A DNA stretch of 64,000 bases from Adiantum capillus-veneris (GCA_014529385.2 CM043942.1:57847340-57911339); one strand, 5' to 3'; shown: positions 45,639 to 56,967, numbered from the stretch's first letter. Numbers and translations: made by a program. The notes: generated by a model from the letters alone, not told the origin.

Positions 45639-45869
45639 GTCCTATTTGATGCTCGGGTTCTATTGTTGGCAGTTTATGCATACAGATACAGTCTATATTT
45701 TGGGTTCTCATTGCTCTATTTCTGGGGAAATTCTGTCGAAATTTTCCCAAGTTATGATGGCTGGTTTTTTGGTATTTTGAGCCATTTATGCTGTTATGCT
45801 GCTAAAATTTTGGCAAAATCAGAGGTTGAGTCAGGTGTGCCTTCTTGGGAGCTTCATGGTTGGCTTTAA
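45639..45869 (+). other. leader open frame without ATG, family A
   Basis: Open for 76 codons after a stop at 45636. No ATG; the part from 45663 matches the minus copy (8264-8469) with no indel in 68 codons. Hydrophobic, aromatic and Cys-containing (LYFWGNS, HLCCYAAKIL). Its TAA at 45867 overlaps the ATG of the next ORF. Translation would need a non-ATG start or a splice from upstream. Confidence 0.4.
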
Positions 45870-46087
45870 TGGATGATCAAAATGGCCCTTGGTTCACTCC
45901 TTTTCATTTAACTCAAAGAATTCAGATTAATGTTCATGTGTCCAGGAAGATCTTTTTCCAGCAGCGCATAGTCTTTATGTTTGGGCCAAGAAGATTGAGA
46001 GAGATCCTGGAATGTCCTTTGCCTATTGTCATTCCGATGATTAACTATGAAAACTCATTTGATGTGCATGTATTTGTCCTTATCTAA
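45869..46087 (+). CDS. pre-gag small ORF, 72 aa, family A
   Basis: ATG at 45869 inside TAATG, TAA at 46085, 84 bases before gag. The N-terminal 17 residues (MDDQNGPWFTPFHLTQR) are specific to A; the rest matches family B type 1 at about 58 percent identity (RKIFFQQR, VFMFGPRRLREILE, SFDVHVFVL at the stop). Family A and B coding differences fall often in third positions. No domain known to me; no signal peptide or membrane helix. The constant place just before gag in A and B suggests an accessory protein or a short regulatory ORF whose peptide matters. Confidence 0.62.
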   Translation: MDDQNGPWFTPFHLTQRIQINVHVSRKIFFQQRIVFMFGPRRLREILECPLPIVIPMINYENSFDVHVFVLI

Positions 46088-46171
46088 AGTTGAGCTCCAT
46101 TGAAGTTTCTGGGAATTGGGTAGTGAAAAGTTTTGGGTTCTTGCACGTGTGTTCGAAGGGGTTCTCTAGCC

Positions 46172-47125
46172 ATGGCTTTCTCTTATCCGGAGTTTCATGG
46201 AAGAAGTGATGAAGATGTGGAAGAATTTTTGGAAAAGATGGAGGTTGCCTGCATTAGCAACCACATTCATGACCCTACGCAAATGTTACGCCTTCTCCAA
46301 ATTTGTTTGAAGAGTGATGCACGAGTTTGGTCTAAAGCATTTGAAGAGGAGTTGCATGTGGCTGATCCACCTGTAAGGTTGAGTTGGGACAATCTACGAC
46401 ATGGGTTGGAAGTGGAGTTTGTGAAGATAGAAGATCCTGACAAGGTGTGGCAAGAAGTACAGGCTTTGGTGCAAAAGGAAGTTGAGCCAGTAGATGCGTA
46501 CATACGTAAGTTTTCATTGGCATGGGAGCGAATGTGCAAGGCTTTAGCACCACAGGTACCCCCGCCTGACATGATGAAGAAGGACAGGTTCTTGGCTGGT
46601 CTTTGGGAGAATATACGTTGGAGAGTGGAGGTAAAGAAGCTTAGGACATATGAAGATGCACTAGAGGTAGCAAGGAACAAAGAGTGGAAGCTGAGGAAAA
46701 TGAGCCAGTTAGGGGTGGATTCTTTGCCAATGAGGTCTGAATTTCAGCCTATAGAGTCTTTACAAGGGCGCATGTCAGGGGTTCATCATGAACCAGTAGT
46801 TCCTGTTACTACTCAGGTTATGCCAGCAATGGTCACTACAGCAGTGCAAGATGATGGGCTAAGGCAAGACATGATGCAAATGGTAGATTTGATGAAGAAT
46901 CTCAGCCTAAACATGCTAGGTCAAGTGGGAAATAATCGAGGTCGAGGGAGGTTTGCAAATCAGCAAGGAGGTGAAGAAAGGCCTAGGAATGGTGTTGGAC
47001 AAAGCAATGGTAGGTTTTGGAGGCAGACGCCCACATGTTATAATTGTGGAGAGTTGGGTCACATCAGCCCGCAATGTGATAAGCCACCAAGGATGGGGGG
47101 AGACATGTATCCATTGCCAAGATAG
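46172..47125 (+). CDS. family A gag (capsid and nucleocapsid)
   Basis: ATG chosen at 46172 (MAFSYPEFHGRSDEDVEEF), which is the start conserved with the minus copy (7951) and similar to B (25160); the open frame upstream of it has no ATG. Retrotransposon gag domain at about residues 20-180 (RLSWDNLRHGLEVEFVK, DRFLAGLWENIRW), a glycine/arginine-rich stretch, then a CCHC zinc knuckle at 47036-47077 (CYNCGELGHISPQC) for RNA binding. Forms the particle in the cytoplasm. It ends at TAG 47123 where the minus copy has CAG, so the stop is probably a mutation and gag once read on into protease. Confidence 0.9.
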   Translation: MAFSYPEFHGRSDEDVEEFLEKMEVACISNHIHDPTQMLRLLQICLKSDARVWSKAFEEELHVADPPVRLSWDNLRHGLEVEFVKIEDPDKVWQEVQALVQKEVEPVDAYIRKFSLAWERMCKALAPQVPPPDMMKKDRFLAGLWENIRWRVEVKKLRTYEDALEVARNKEWKLRKMSQLGVDSLPMRSEFQPIESLQGRMSGVHHEPVVPVTTQVMPAMVTTAVQDDGLRQDMMQMVDLMKNLSLNMLGQVGNNRGRGRFANQQGGEERPRNGVGQSNGRFWRQTPTCYNCGELGHISPQCDKPPRMGGDMYPLPR

Positions 47126-50100
47126 GTGCTAACTAGGTCAAATGATTATGGCATTGAAATTAAGGGAGATGAAGGAACCAGTGGGCTGACCCAGGAGGAA
47201 AAAGGAAAGACAAAAGTGCTAAGTGTAGTCACCTTGGAGAAGGCATCAAAGCTAGAGGATACATTAGTGATGCCTATTGGGAAGAGGACCACAGAGGATA
47301 AGGAAGGAAGAGGTGCCCCCAGGTCCTAGTAAGAAGAAAGGAAAGAGCCATGAAGGCGAGGATGTCAAGGCCAAGAGGAAAAGGAGAGCTCGTCGAAAGT
47401 TTCATGTTTCAGATTTTCCACTAGGGGATGGGCAATTAAGCTATGACTTGAGGGAGGATCTGACGAGCAGGAAGGCAGATGTTACTTTTGGGCAGCTTAT
47501 AGAGATGGTGCCTAAGCTAAAGCGACAGTGGAAGAGGATGGTTAACCCAATGGAGAAAGAGCCAAAGAGAGGTTCAGTGAAGGTGTTGGCAATGGACGAG
47601 CGACCAGACATTTGTCCAATAATAGATGTGTGGCATAAAAGGAAAAATTTGGGACAAGGTTATGTGGATGGCGGAGCCCAAATATGCGTCATAACACACT
47701 CATGTGTTGAGAAGATGGGTCTCACAGTGGCTGGGGTGTCAGGGTTTCGGATCAGATTGGCAAACCATCAAAAAGTTAAATGCTTGGGTGTTGTAAAGAG
47801 CTTAGAAGTGGAGGCATATGATGCAAAGGCAGTGGTTGATTTTCATGTGATGCCAGCAGGGTTGGGAGCATATCCTATTATACTGGGTAGACCATGGTTA
47901 CGTGCAGTGGGAGCTGTTCAAGATTGGCGACATGGTACAATTAGCCTCTATGGAAAGACAGGTACCAAGAAGCTTTATAATATGGACACAAGGAAACGAT
48001 TAGAGGAGCTTTATGAAGATGAGGATGAGTCTAGTGATGAAGACTCTTCCACGGTGACAGATGAGGACAGTGATAGCACTACCAGCAGTGATGAGGATGC
48101 TGATGTTGCATTTATTTTGATGGATAAAGAAATCCAGGAGTGTGGTTTAGTCGCATTTGCGAATGAAGTTGAAGATGAAATTGAAGGGCCTTATGAAGTG
48201 ATTGAAGGGCTGATGCAAACCAAGGTTGAGTTGTCAAAGAAGCAGGAATTAATGACGCAAATGATTAGTGGAGACCTCTCAGCTATGGAGAAGGATATAT
48301 TTTTGCATATGCTGGCTAGTTTTCCTGATTTGTTCATTACTTCATATGAAGAGATCAGAGGGTTCAAGGGTGAAGAGATGCATATAGAGCTGAAAGAAGA
48401 TGCTAAGCCAGTGCGGCAAAGGCTAAGAAGGATGGGTCAAGAGCAAATGGAAGCCTTGCGGGTAGAGGTGGACAAGTTATTGAAGGCAGGGTTCATAGTC
48501 CCTGTGGAGACCACACAATGGGTGAGTCCAGTAGTAGTCAGTCCAAAGAAGGATGGGAAGTGGAGGATTTGTGTAGATTTTAAACCCTTAAATGCAGCCA
48601 CTAAGAAGAACCCATATCCTCTTCCATTCATTGATCAGATCTTGGATTCAGTGGCAGGTTATGAGAGGTACAGTGTGTGTGATGGTTTTTCAGGCTATTT
48701 TCAATTGAAGATTGCTCTTAAAGACCGCACAAAGACAACTTTCATTACGCCATGGGGCTGCTATTGCTACACAGTGTTGCCGTTTGGGTTGTCAAATGGA
48801 CCATCTTTCTATCAAGAGAGAGCGAATTGGGTGTTGGAACCATTCATTGGTAGTTGTGTTAAAGCTTTTATGGATGACTTCTGTGTCTATAGCAGTAGGG
48901 CTGATCACCATGAGAAGCTGCAGATGGTATTGGCTCGATATGATGAATGTGGAGGACAACTAAATCCAAAGAAATGTCATCTAGCACAGCCAAGGGTGAA
49001 GTTATTGGGCCATATGGTGTCAGAAAATGGCATTGAGGCTGATCCGGATAAGGTGAAGTCTATTATTCTTCTTCCATCACCTATGAGTACGAAGCAATTG
49101 GCAACCTTTATACACAAAGTGAACTACATGGCACGGTTTATTCCATTGTCTTCGCAGCTTCTTTATCCATTACAGCTAGTGGCAAAGCATGATCCATTGC
49201 AATGGGATGACAAGTGTGAAGAAGTGTTTCAAGAGGTGAAAGAGGTGTTAGGGGGGTTGTCAGCCATGCAGGCTCCTGATTGGGAGAAAGTTTTTTATGT
49301 AAATCCATCAGTAGGGGATGATGCCATTGGAGCCATGCTATTGCAAAAGGGGAAGAGCAGCCATTATATGAGGCCAGTGTATTGTGCAAGCCGAGTGAAG
49401 TTGGTAGCGGAGAGAAAGTTATCGGAAGTAGAGCTAGTGATGGCCAGTGTAATATTTGCTTGTCGACGATTTCGTCATTACTTGCTACCACGGCCTTTTG
49501 TTTTCTTGACGAGTTATACCTTTTTGCCACAGTTAATTAATGGTATTAACATGTCAAATGTGGTGAAGAAATGGGTAATTGAGCTGCAAGAGTTTGAGTT
49601 CTCTTTTCTAGTGGAAGATAGTACAAGGGCTACCCTAGCTGATTTGTTGACCTACAAGGAGAATCCCCTTATTGTTAAGGAAGAGGTGGTGAGAAAGGTA
49701 GTTGAAGAAGTGCCACAGATCAGCAATGCACATGTGTTGTTCTTTGATGGTTCATACAGAAAGAGCCACGATGCAGCTTCAGGGGGTATAGCACTTTATG
49801 ATCCAGAGGGGAAGCTAGTATGCAAGAGAGGGTTCAAATTGGATGCTCATAGTAACAATGAGGCTGAATATGCTACATTGGAAGCCGGATTACACATTTG
49901 TTTGAAGCATGGGGTTCGAAGGTTGAGCATAAAAGGTGATGCCTTGTTAGTGGTGAAGCAAGTGCTGGGTGTGTGGAAGAGCAAGAACACCTCATTGAAG
50001 GAAATGTGCTTCAGAATTAAAGGCCTGTTAAAAAAGTTTGAAGCATGGAGTATCAGACACATTGAACGTGCTCTAAATGGAGAGGCACATGAAGCAGCTC

Positions 50101-50579
50101 AAGGCATGATTGGGGAGCTATTTGTGTTGAGGACCACTTTACCTCTTTATCATGGCCGGGAAAGTTTGGCTCAAGAAGAGGAGATTTTGCTAACAGGAAT
50201 CATTCCAAAGGAGATTCAGAAGTCTAAGAAGTATGGCTTTGTGCGTAGAGCATACAGGTACAAATTGATTGGTGATGTCTTATACATGAAAGGGGCTGAT
50301 CTCGTGTTGAGACGTGTACCTTGGCGGGAGGAGCTTTACAGAGTGTTGGAAGAGAATCATGAAGGCGCATGTGGTGGCCATTTTGCTCTAAAGATCACCT
50401 TGCATAAGATTTTGCAAGAGGGGTATGTATGGCCTAGTTTGCACAAGGATGTTCACCATTGGTGTAGGTCTTGCAATAGGTGTCAAGCATTTGGGAAGAG
50501 AGTGTTGAAGCCAGAGCTACGAAAAACCATTATGGCGTTTGATGTGTTTGAAAAGTGGGGGATTGATGCTATATCTTGA
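47126..50579 (+). pseudogene. family A pol: protease, RT, RNase H, second RNase H, integrase start
   Basis: In frame with gag to about 47320, where five C (four in the minus copy) shift it by one; then open to 50579. Protease: GYVDGGAQICV at about 47660 (Gly for the usual Ser), YPIILGRPWL at about 47872; an acidic linker near 48010-48110. RT: KKDGKWRICVDF near 48550 and FMDD at 48867-48878, intact. First RNase H: FYVNPSVGDDAIGAML near 49297, with Asn where the first catalytic Asp is expected. Archaeal-type RNase H: FFDGSY near 49740, NNEAEY, GDALLVV, but NGEAHEAAQ replaces the usual last Asp. Integrase zinc region near 50360-50485; GIDAI then a frame break. Confidence 0.9.
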
Positions 50580-51487
50580 CGGCAGTGGACTATCTCTCTA
50601 GATGGGCAGAGGCTATAGCAGTAAAACAAATCACTGCAAAGGATGTGGCAAAATTTGTGTATGATGAAATATGTTGCAAGTTTGGGGTGCCATTAGAGCT
50701 ACTTTCAGATAAGGGGCCAGGATTTAGAGCTAAACTGCTAGACTTCTTATGCACAAAGATGAAGATTAGGCACCAGCATACCACTCCTTATTACCCGCAG
50801 TGTAATGGCTTAAATGAAAGATTCAATGGTGAGTTGGTACAGATTCTTTCGAAAGTGACAGAGCACCAAGGAAAGAATTGGGATTTGGAATTGCCTAGTG
50901 CATTATGGGCTTACCGTACTTCGGTGAAGACAGGTACAGGGTTTACTCCATTTCATTTGGTGTATGGAAAGGAAGCACTATTGCCTGTGGAGGTAGAGTT
51001 GCCTGCGGTCAAGATGTTAGGGAAGTTGCTTGGGCCGCCTAGTGATGCATTCAAAGAGAGGCTCTTGCAGTTACAAGAGGTCCAGTTGGATAGGATGAGC
51101 GCATTGGAGCATTATGGGCAGATGCAGGATAAGGCTTTGACAAAGATAAATGAAAAGGTCAAAAGTAAGGGTATCAAGCAACATGACTTGGTTTTGCGCT
51201 ACAACAGTAAGCTGGACAACACCTTCCAAAAGAAGTTTCAAATTAAGTGGGAAGGCCCTTTCAAGGTAGTAGAGTGTTTTCCAAATGGCACATATCAGCT
51301 GGCTAACCTGGATGGTGTTCTACATAAGTCAAGGGTAAATGGATTGCGTCTTAAATTGTATCATGCTAGATTGATGATGGTGGAGCAAGATGAGTTGTCG
51401 GTGGAGCAAGAAATGTTGGTGAAGGATGAGGAGACTTGTGATGCGGCGAGTCTCATATCTCTCTTTGCTGCTGCTGATCATGAATGA
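50576..51487 (+). pseudogene. family A integrase core and C-terminal domain
   Basis: The frame resumes after a deletion of about 37 bases (compare family B at 28215-28250), which removes the residues following the first catalytic Asp. It then shows AVDYLSRWAEA, LSDKGPGFRA (second Asp), TTPYYPQCNGLNERFN (Glu), WAYRTSVKTGTGFTPF and the C-terminal WEGPFKVVECFPNGTYQL, ending at HE followed by TGA. No chromodomain and no further ORF before the polypurine tract. Confidence 0.9.
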
Positions 51488-51496
51488 TCTAGCAGG

Positions 51497-51515
51497 CTAG
51501 GGGATGGGCAAATTA
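51497..51515 (+). promoter_or_regulatory. polypurine tract, family A
   Basis: CTAGGGGATGGGCAAATTA directly before the 3' LTR; the same tract lies at 2774-2792 in the minus copy. Confidence 0.82.
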
Positions 51516-52655
51516 TGTCAGGAGTTTTTTGGAGCAAGGGATTGCGCATATGTACATATCCATGCATGGTGCATCGAATAAAGGATTCCCCATTTTCCAG
51601 AGCCAGGTGGTTGCGTGGGGCCCACATGTGTACAGGTAGGACACCATGTACATAGTGCATCGATTTTCATCGTTACTAGTACCATTGTGTTTTTCTACAA
51701 TAATGAGGAGTTGGTAGCGCGTAAAACTTCTCGAGGAAGCTATCCGCGGGCCGACTACATGAGGTAAGCAGGTGCGTCAGATGGCATCTAGTGGCGTCAG
51801 AAGGGCGAACGAGGTCAATATTTGCACGCGGATGAGGACGGACACAACGTGGGTGTTTTCTTGTGAGAGTTATGCAGAAAGTTCATCATTAGGACCACTT
51901 TTTGGGGCCACTTCACGTGGTGGCAAGATGCATTATTGGAAAAAGCTGAGTGCCAGGTGTGCGCATGGATGCAACAGGGTGACAACTATGCACTGCGAGG
52001 TCAATTTTTGGCCTGTTCGGGGTCCGTTTGAGGTCATCTAAAAGGCCAAGGGTGCCCAAATAATAAAGTTAAGTGTGGGAATTGAAAAAAAAGAGAGAAG
52101 ACCAGAAAAAACGTGGAGAAGAGAGGAGGAACAGCCGCAGGTGTGTTTTTGCTCATTTTGGAGCCTGTTTTGGCCGTAAACTGCTCATCCGAGGTCGGAT
52201 TTGAGCACTTTGACATTGTAGACTGGGGTTTTGGGCTGTTCCGGACGCGATGGCGCTGTCCATTTTGCCAAATTCCTCACTCTTTTTCTGCTGTTTTTCT
52301 GTGTAATCTTCTCCGGTGAGTGAAGCTTCTTCTCCAATTTGTGATTGTATCTGGTATCTTGTACCCATATTGTGTGAGCTGTTTGCCCCATTGGTGTTGG
52401 CCCAAGCTCAATTGTATCTAAACATCAGAAATTCTCCTCTTTTGAGCTGAGTTTTTTGGGGGTGTGTGTGTGTGTGTGTCTGTGTGGAGTGGGCAAGTGG
52501 ATAGTCTCTCTCCTCTCACTCCAGAGATGTGTTCCCTGTCTCGGCCAGGTGTGTTGTGTAAGCCGAGTGGTGCCCCATAGTGTGTGTGTGTATCTTCCCA
52601 AGAGTGTGTGTCGGGTCGTTATAGAGGCGCTATGTGTGTTTTCATCCCGCTCACA
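51516..52655 (+). repeat. family A 3' LTR (1140 bp)
   Basis: Same ends and length as the 5' LTR; about 14 substitutions, no indel that changes the length. Confidence 0.96.
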
Positions 52656-52659
52656 ACGT

Positions 52660-53083
52660 CTCTCAAACACAAGTAGAATTTGTCACTCAATTGCGTTTGA
52701 GGAGCTTGGAGCAGCAAGCAAGACCAACAGAGGAATCAATCTTGGGATTCTCGGGAGCCTTTGTCAAACGATCTCAAGTTGAGGTGCTTTCTTTTGGAGA
52801 GTGTGCATCTTAGGACTCTATATGGAAATTGTGCAACCAAATTTTCATTTTTGGCATGTTTTGACCCCTGTTTTGGAGTTAAGAGTGCGTTTGCATGCAA
52901 AATTGCTAAGTTTTGAGATTTTGCAGATCTACATTTGGGAGGTGCATAAAGGTTTGATTTAGATGCAATTCTCAAAGACATTGTTTGGGAGTGTGTAACA
53001 AGTGTATGTATGCATACTATGGTTACATGTGGGAACTGCATTTTTTAGCATGCTGCTAAGAGACTTGGTGCAAGTTTGGAAAC
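52660..53083 (+). other. copia leader region, no gene
   Basis: Non-coding sequence between the family A element and the copia gag. It resembles neither the family D trailer at 43889-44008 nor any LTR in the window, although those two stretches were neighbours before family A inserted. Confidence 0.5.
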
Positions 53084-54216
53084 ATGTCATCCAACAATGA
53101 TGGACTTAACCAGATTATCAACAACAGTGAGAAGCTGAAAAAGAACAAATTCCATGCTTGGAACTTCAAAATGACCAATTTTTTTATGGATAAAGTTTAT
53201 TGGGATTACATTGATGGAGAGTACGAGACAACACCACTATTACCAGAGGAAGGTGCAACTATTGCATAGATAAAGATGTTCAGATATTAGAATCAAGTAG
53301 CTTGGAAGGTCATGTATTGGATTTTTATCAGTGTGCAAGACACTATGGTTAGACATATACAAGATGCTTAGACTCCAAAGGAGGATTTGGATACCCTACT
53401 ATCATTGGATGTGACCAACACAAAGGAAATGAAGTTGCAATTGAAGACTCAGCAGAATACAGTGACAAACAAAACTCTATCCATCAATGACTATTCATTG
53501 AAGATATCGAACATATGTGAGTCACTTGCATCAATTGGTTTTACAGTTGATGATGATGACAAAGTAGAAGTGTGTCTCCAAGGTTTAGGTCCAGAGTATA
53601 AGCAGTTCAATACTGGTATCCATCTTCAACAGAACATTTTGTCTTTTACAGATTTGGTGTCCTTGTTGATTGTGGAGAAAAGGAACTTGAGGAAGACTCA
53701 GCTACGCAGTGAAGAAAAAATTCTAAACAGGTGCTTCAGAGGAAGAGGAAGAGGATGTGGTACAGGTCATGGAGGAGGCCGTGGAAGAGGCAACTACCAA
53801 ACACAATAGCAAAATAACAATCAAGGTCATAACACAGGTAGTCAAGGAAATATATGAGGCAGGGGAGTCCAAGAGGTCATGGAAATGCACTGTGCAATAA
53901 TGCAGGTCATCATGGAAATGCAGTATGTTGGGGTTGTGGAAGACATGGCCACTTTGAATGTGATTGTACAAGCAGAAGGTATCAAAACAACTATGTGACT
54001 ACCAATAGAAATGTAGATGAGTCTATGAGGCTATTTGTGGTGGAGCACATGCTAAATGTAGATGAGTCTAAGAGGTTATTTTTGGTGGAGCACATGCTAA
54101 ATACTATGTTTGCAAATGTGGTAAAATCCAGTGATAATTTTAGGTATGTTGATTCTCATGAATCAAATCACATGACCAATCATGGTGAATGGTTCAAGGA
54201 AATGCAAACTCTATAA
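53084..54216 (+). pseudogene. copia gag with zinc knuckle, decayed
   Basis: Starts MSSNNDGLNQIINNSEKLKKNKFHAWNF-type copia gag (ATG 53084). Stops near 53267 and 53290-53370 split it; it resumes at 53387 with LDTLLSLDVTNTKEMKLQLK, INDYSLKISNICESLASIGF and GLGPEYKQF, an Arg/Gly-rich stretch, and a CCHC knuckle CWGCGRHGHFECDC near 53927. A duplicated 16-codon block, NVDESMRLFVVEHML and NVDESKRLFLVEHML, lies near 54010-54100. Confidence 0.83.
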
Positions 54217-56013
54217 AGTCCTCATTATGTAGAAACTAGGTATGATACTATACATTCCATTGTACATACAAGAAATGTGCTATTGTCTATGAAAACTGGT
54301 AAAGTGAAGTACCCAAATGATGTATTGCATGTACCCAACATTACAAAGAGCTTGGTTTTCCCTTGCGCAAATGTTTGAGCAAGGTTTGGAAGTCAGGTTT
54401 AACTTTGATGGTCTATTTGTCAAAGAGAATAAAAAGAATGGAAGGTTGGTTGCACAAGGAAAGAAAGTGGGAAGATTGTTAACTTTGTATGTAAATGTGC
54501 CTGAGGTGAATGTTGCCATGTTTGCGCAGGTGCAGGAGTTGTTGCAGATATTTAGATTTGGCACAAGCGTATTGGTCATGTAAATTTGCAGAGGCTGAAA
54601 ATGATGCAAGCTAAAGAGAGGTTTACAAGTTTGCCAATGTTTAAAGTTGCTAAAATGTAGAAAGTCTATGAAGCCTATTAGTTTGGACAGCAAGCAAAAG
54701 CATCTTTTCCTCATGATAAGCATGTAAGAAAGAATGCATTAGATTTAGTGTATACAAATGTTTGGGGTTTGACAAAGACTAAATCTATGGGAGGATACAA
54801 ATATTATGTGAGCTTCGTTGATGACCATACAAGGAAGATACGGGTCTACTTCATGAAGCAAAAAAGTGAGGTGTTTATGCACTTTCAGAGTTTCAAGGTT
54901 ATGGTTGAAAAATAGACTGGGCAACACATAAAGTGCCTGAGGTCAGATGGAGGGGGAGAATACTCTTCTCCAACACATTCAATGGTTTTCTGAAAAAGCA
55001 TGAAATTTAGAGACAATTTTCATGTAGGTATACTCCAAAAAAAATGGCATTGTTGAGCGGAAGAATACGAACATTGCAAAAGTCTTTAGAGCGTTGATGA
55101 ATGGGAGAAATATGCCTCATTGTTATTGGGTTGAAGCTTTGCTACAGCTATTCACATTATGAACAGGACCCCTACTGCTACAGTGCATGATATGACTCTG
55201 GAGGAGAAGTTTTATGGTGATAAACCAAATGTATAATATTTTAAACTATTTGGATGTATTCCTTATGTGCATGTTTTGGATGAGATAGTAAGTAAACTTG
55301 ACCAAAAAGCAAAAAAATCCGTGCTCGTTGGCTATTCCATTGAGCAAAAAGGGTATAAGTGCTACAAAACTGTCACGGGGTAAAGTGAGGGTGAGCAAGG
55401 ATGTTGTTTTTTATGAATGTAAAGCTGGTATGATGATGTAAAAGATGATTTGGGGGCTGATGTAAGAGCGAATGTGGTTGTAAAAAAATGCATGCATGCA
55501 GCCACAAGTTTTGAGTGGGCCAAAAGGATCGCCTAGTGCAAGTCATGTTAAAATCCCATGGAGTGGCATGTTGCATGAAAGAGTGAGTCCTGCCCACTCT
55601 TCAAATGTATCAAGAAAAGAGAAGGAAAAAGTTAATGATGCCCTTAAGCTACCAAATTTGAGTGCTAGACATGATGATGGTGATAGTAGTGGTTTTGAGC
55701 AAAGTTTAGATGATGAGTTTGGCATACCCTCTATGAAAACTTCGAGTACAAGAAGGATGCAAGCAGGGAGCAAGGCACCTCAAAGAAATCCTAGACCATG
55801 CAAATTAGAAAGAGTAAGAAATCCTATGGAGAGATTGATTTTTGACAGCTATGTGGATCATCATTGTGAATTTATGTCAAAGATTATAGAGGAGGTAGGA
55901 CCCACATGTTTTGAGGATGCTATCAAAGATGAAACATGATGGCTTGATATGGATGAAGAGATGGCTACACTTGATATAAATGGAACATGGGATTTGGTTC
56001 CATTACCAAACGG
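54217..56013 (+). pseudogene. copia protease tail, integrase and truncated RT start
   Basis: A pre-integrase region (WHKRIGHVNLQRLKMM near 54560), integrase with VDDHTRK (54820), RSDGGGEY (54940) and VERKNT (55055), then GYSIEQKGYKCY near 55330, an acidic linker, and DEEMATLDINGTWDLVPLP (55950-56005), the usual start of copia RT, cut by the family C LTR. Spread over several frames with many stops. Confidence 0.82.
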
Positions 56014-56966
56014 TGTTGACCGCTGGGTCAACAACACAACATAACTCAAGTTTCGTACCAAAGTCTTATCTTTTGCGAGTTATGAAATGCTACGGATTAT
56101 GGCTATAAACGTCATTTGTAATGAATAGTTATTCTAGCTTCAGAAGTCGGGGTGCAATGGCACTTCCAGATTGTAAATACAAAGCCATTTGACCCTTTCA
56201 ACCCCATTTTGGTTAAACCTAAGGTAGCCTTAGTATATAAGGTACCTAGGTCATTTTGTAAAAAAGACTTTAATCATAATCAAAACTTAGCGCTGCCGTC
56301 TACTGTGTGAGAGAGAAAGAGAGTGAGCGTGAGCTTTATCCTCTTGCTACGCCTGGCTCGCTCAACACATTGGAGATCCGACTGCACCATTGTTGTAGGC
56401 TCGAGGAGAGCTACGCGACAACGCCAAGCATTCCACGCGAGACGAAGCGCACACGCCAACGCATCTACGAGCTATTTGTGGCCGTTAGTGTATCAAACGA
56501 TCTCTGTTTTCTGCGTGCTATTAGTCTATAGAATCGTGGCAACATAAGCTACGCATAGGTACTCATAAATTTCAGTTTCGGGCATTTTCAAAATTCTGCT
56601 CTGTCATCCTACACGTTTTCCGCAGACGGGTTTAGAGTGAGGGTTTTGAGTGTAGAAGCATAGGGACAAGTGTATCCTAGTGAGGGGATGGTGTTCCTTA
56701 AGTTTCGTAAGAATCTGGCATGATTAGGTGAGTTACCTTTCGTATGTGTGTATGTGGCTAGGTGGTGTAGTTGAGGGCAGTGAGGTTCTTGATTGTGGTA
56801 TAGCTGGCCTTCAAGAGTGTTGTATGTGTAGGATGGTCTCAGCCTGACAAGCTAAAGAGATTTCCTCTGTGTGCCTATCGTGTCATTTGTGTCCTTAATT
56901 GACATTATGTTTATCTAGGTAGTGTTTGCATGCACTTCATGGGTGTGTGAGTCGCTCCGTCCAACA
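56014..56966 (+). repeat. family C 5' LTR (953 bp)
   Basis: TGTTGACC ... TCCAACA, directly followed by the primer site. The first 20 bases form a hairpin (TGTTGACC GCTG GGTCAACA). Its partner LTR is not in the window. Confidence 0.85.
56234..56242 (+). promoter_or_regulatory. TATA box, family C LTR
   Basis: TATATAAGG about 220 bases into the LTR; the transcript would start near 56265. Confidence 0.65.
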
Positions 56967-56967
56967 T

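Larger units (their letters stand above)
44009..52655 (+). mobile_element. family A Ty3/gypsy element, complete with both LTRs
   Basis: 8647 bp from LTR to LTR: 5' LTR, primer site, leader with two small ORFs, gag, protease, RT, degenerate RNase H, second RNase H, integrase, polypurine tract, 3' LTR. Flanked by ACGT on both sides (44005-44008 and 52656-52659). The two LTRs, both 1140 bp, differ at about 14 sites by my count, so it is fairly young. Lesions: TAG at 47123, an extra C at 47316-47320, and a deletion of about 37 bases in integrase near 50575. The second RNase H places it in the plant Tat group. Confidence 0.95.
52660..56013 (+). mobile_element. family E Ty1/copia element, partial
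   Basis: Gag (53084), a protease remnant, integrase and the very start of RT, in copia order (integrase before RT), cut at 56013 by the family C LTR. About 424 bases of leader precede gag. No 5' LTR or tRNA-Met primer site could be found between the family A insertion and gag. The remainder would be expected beyond 64000. Confidence 0.82.
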
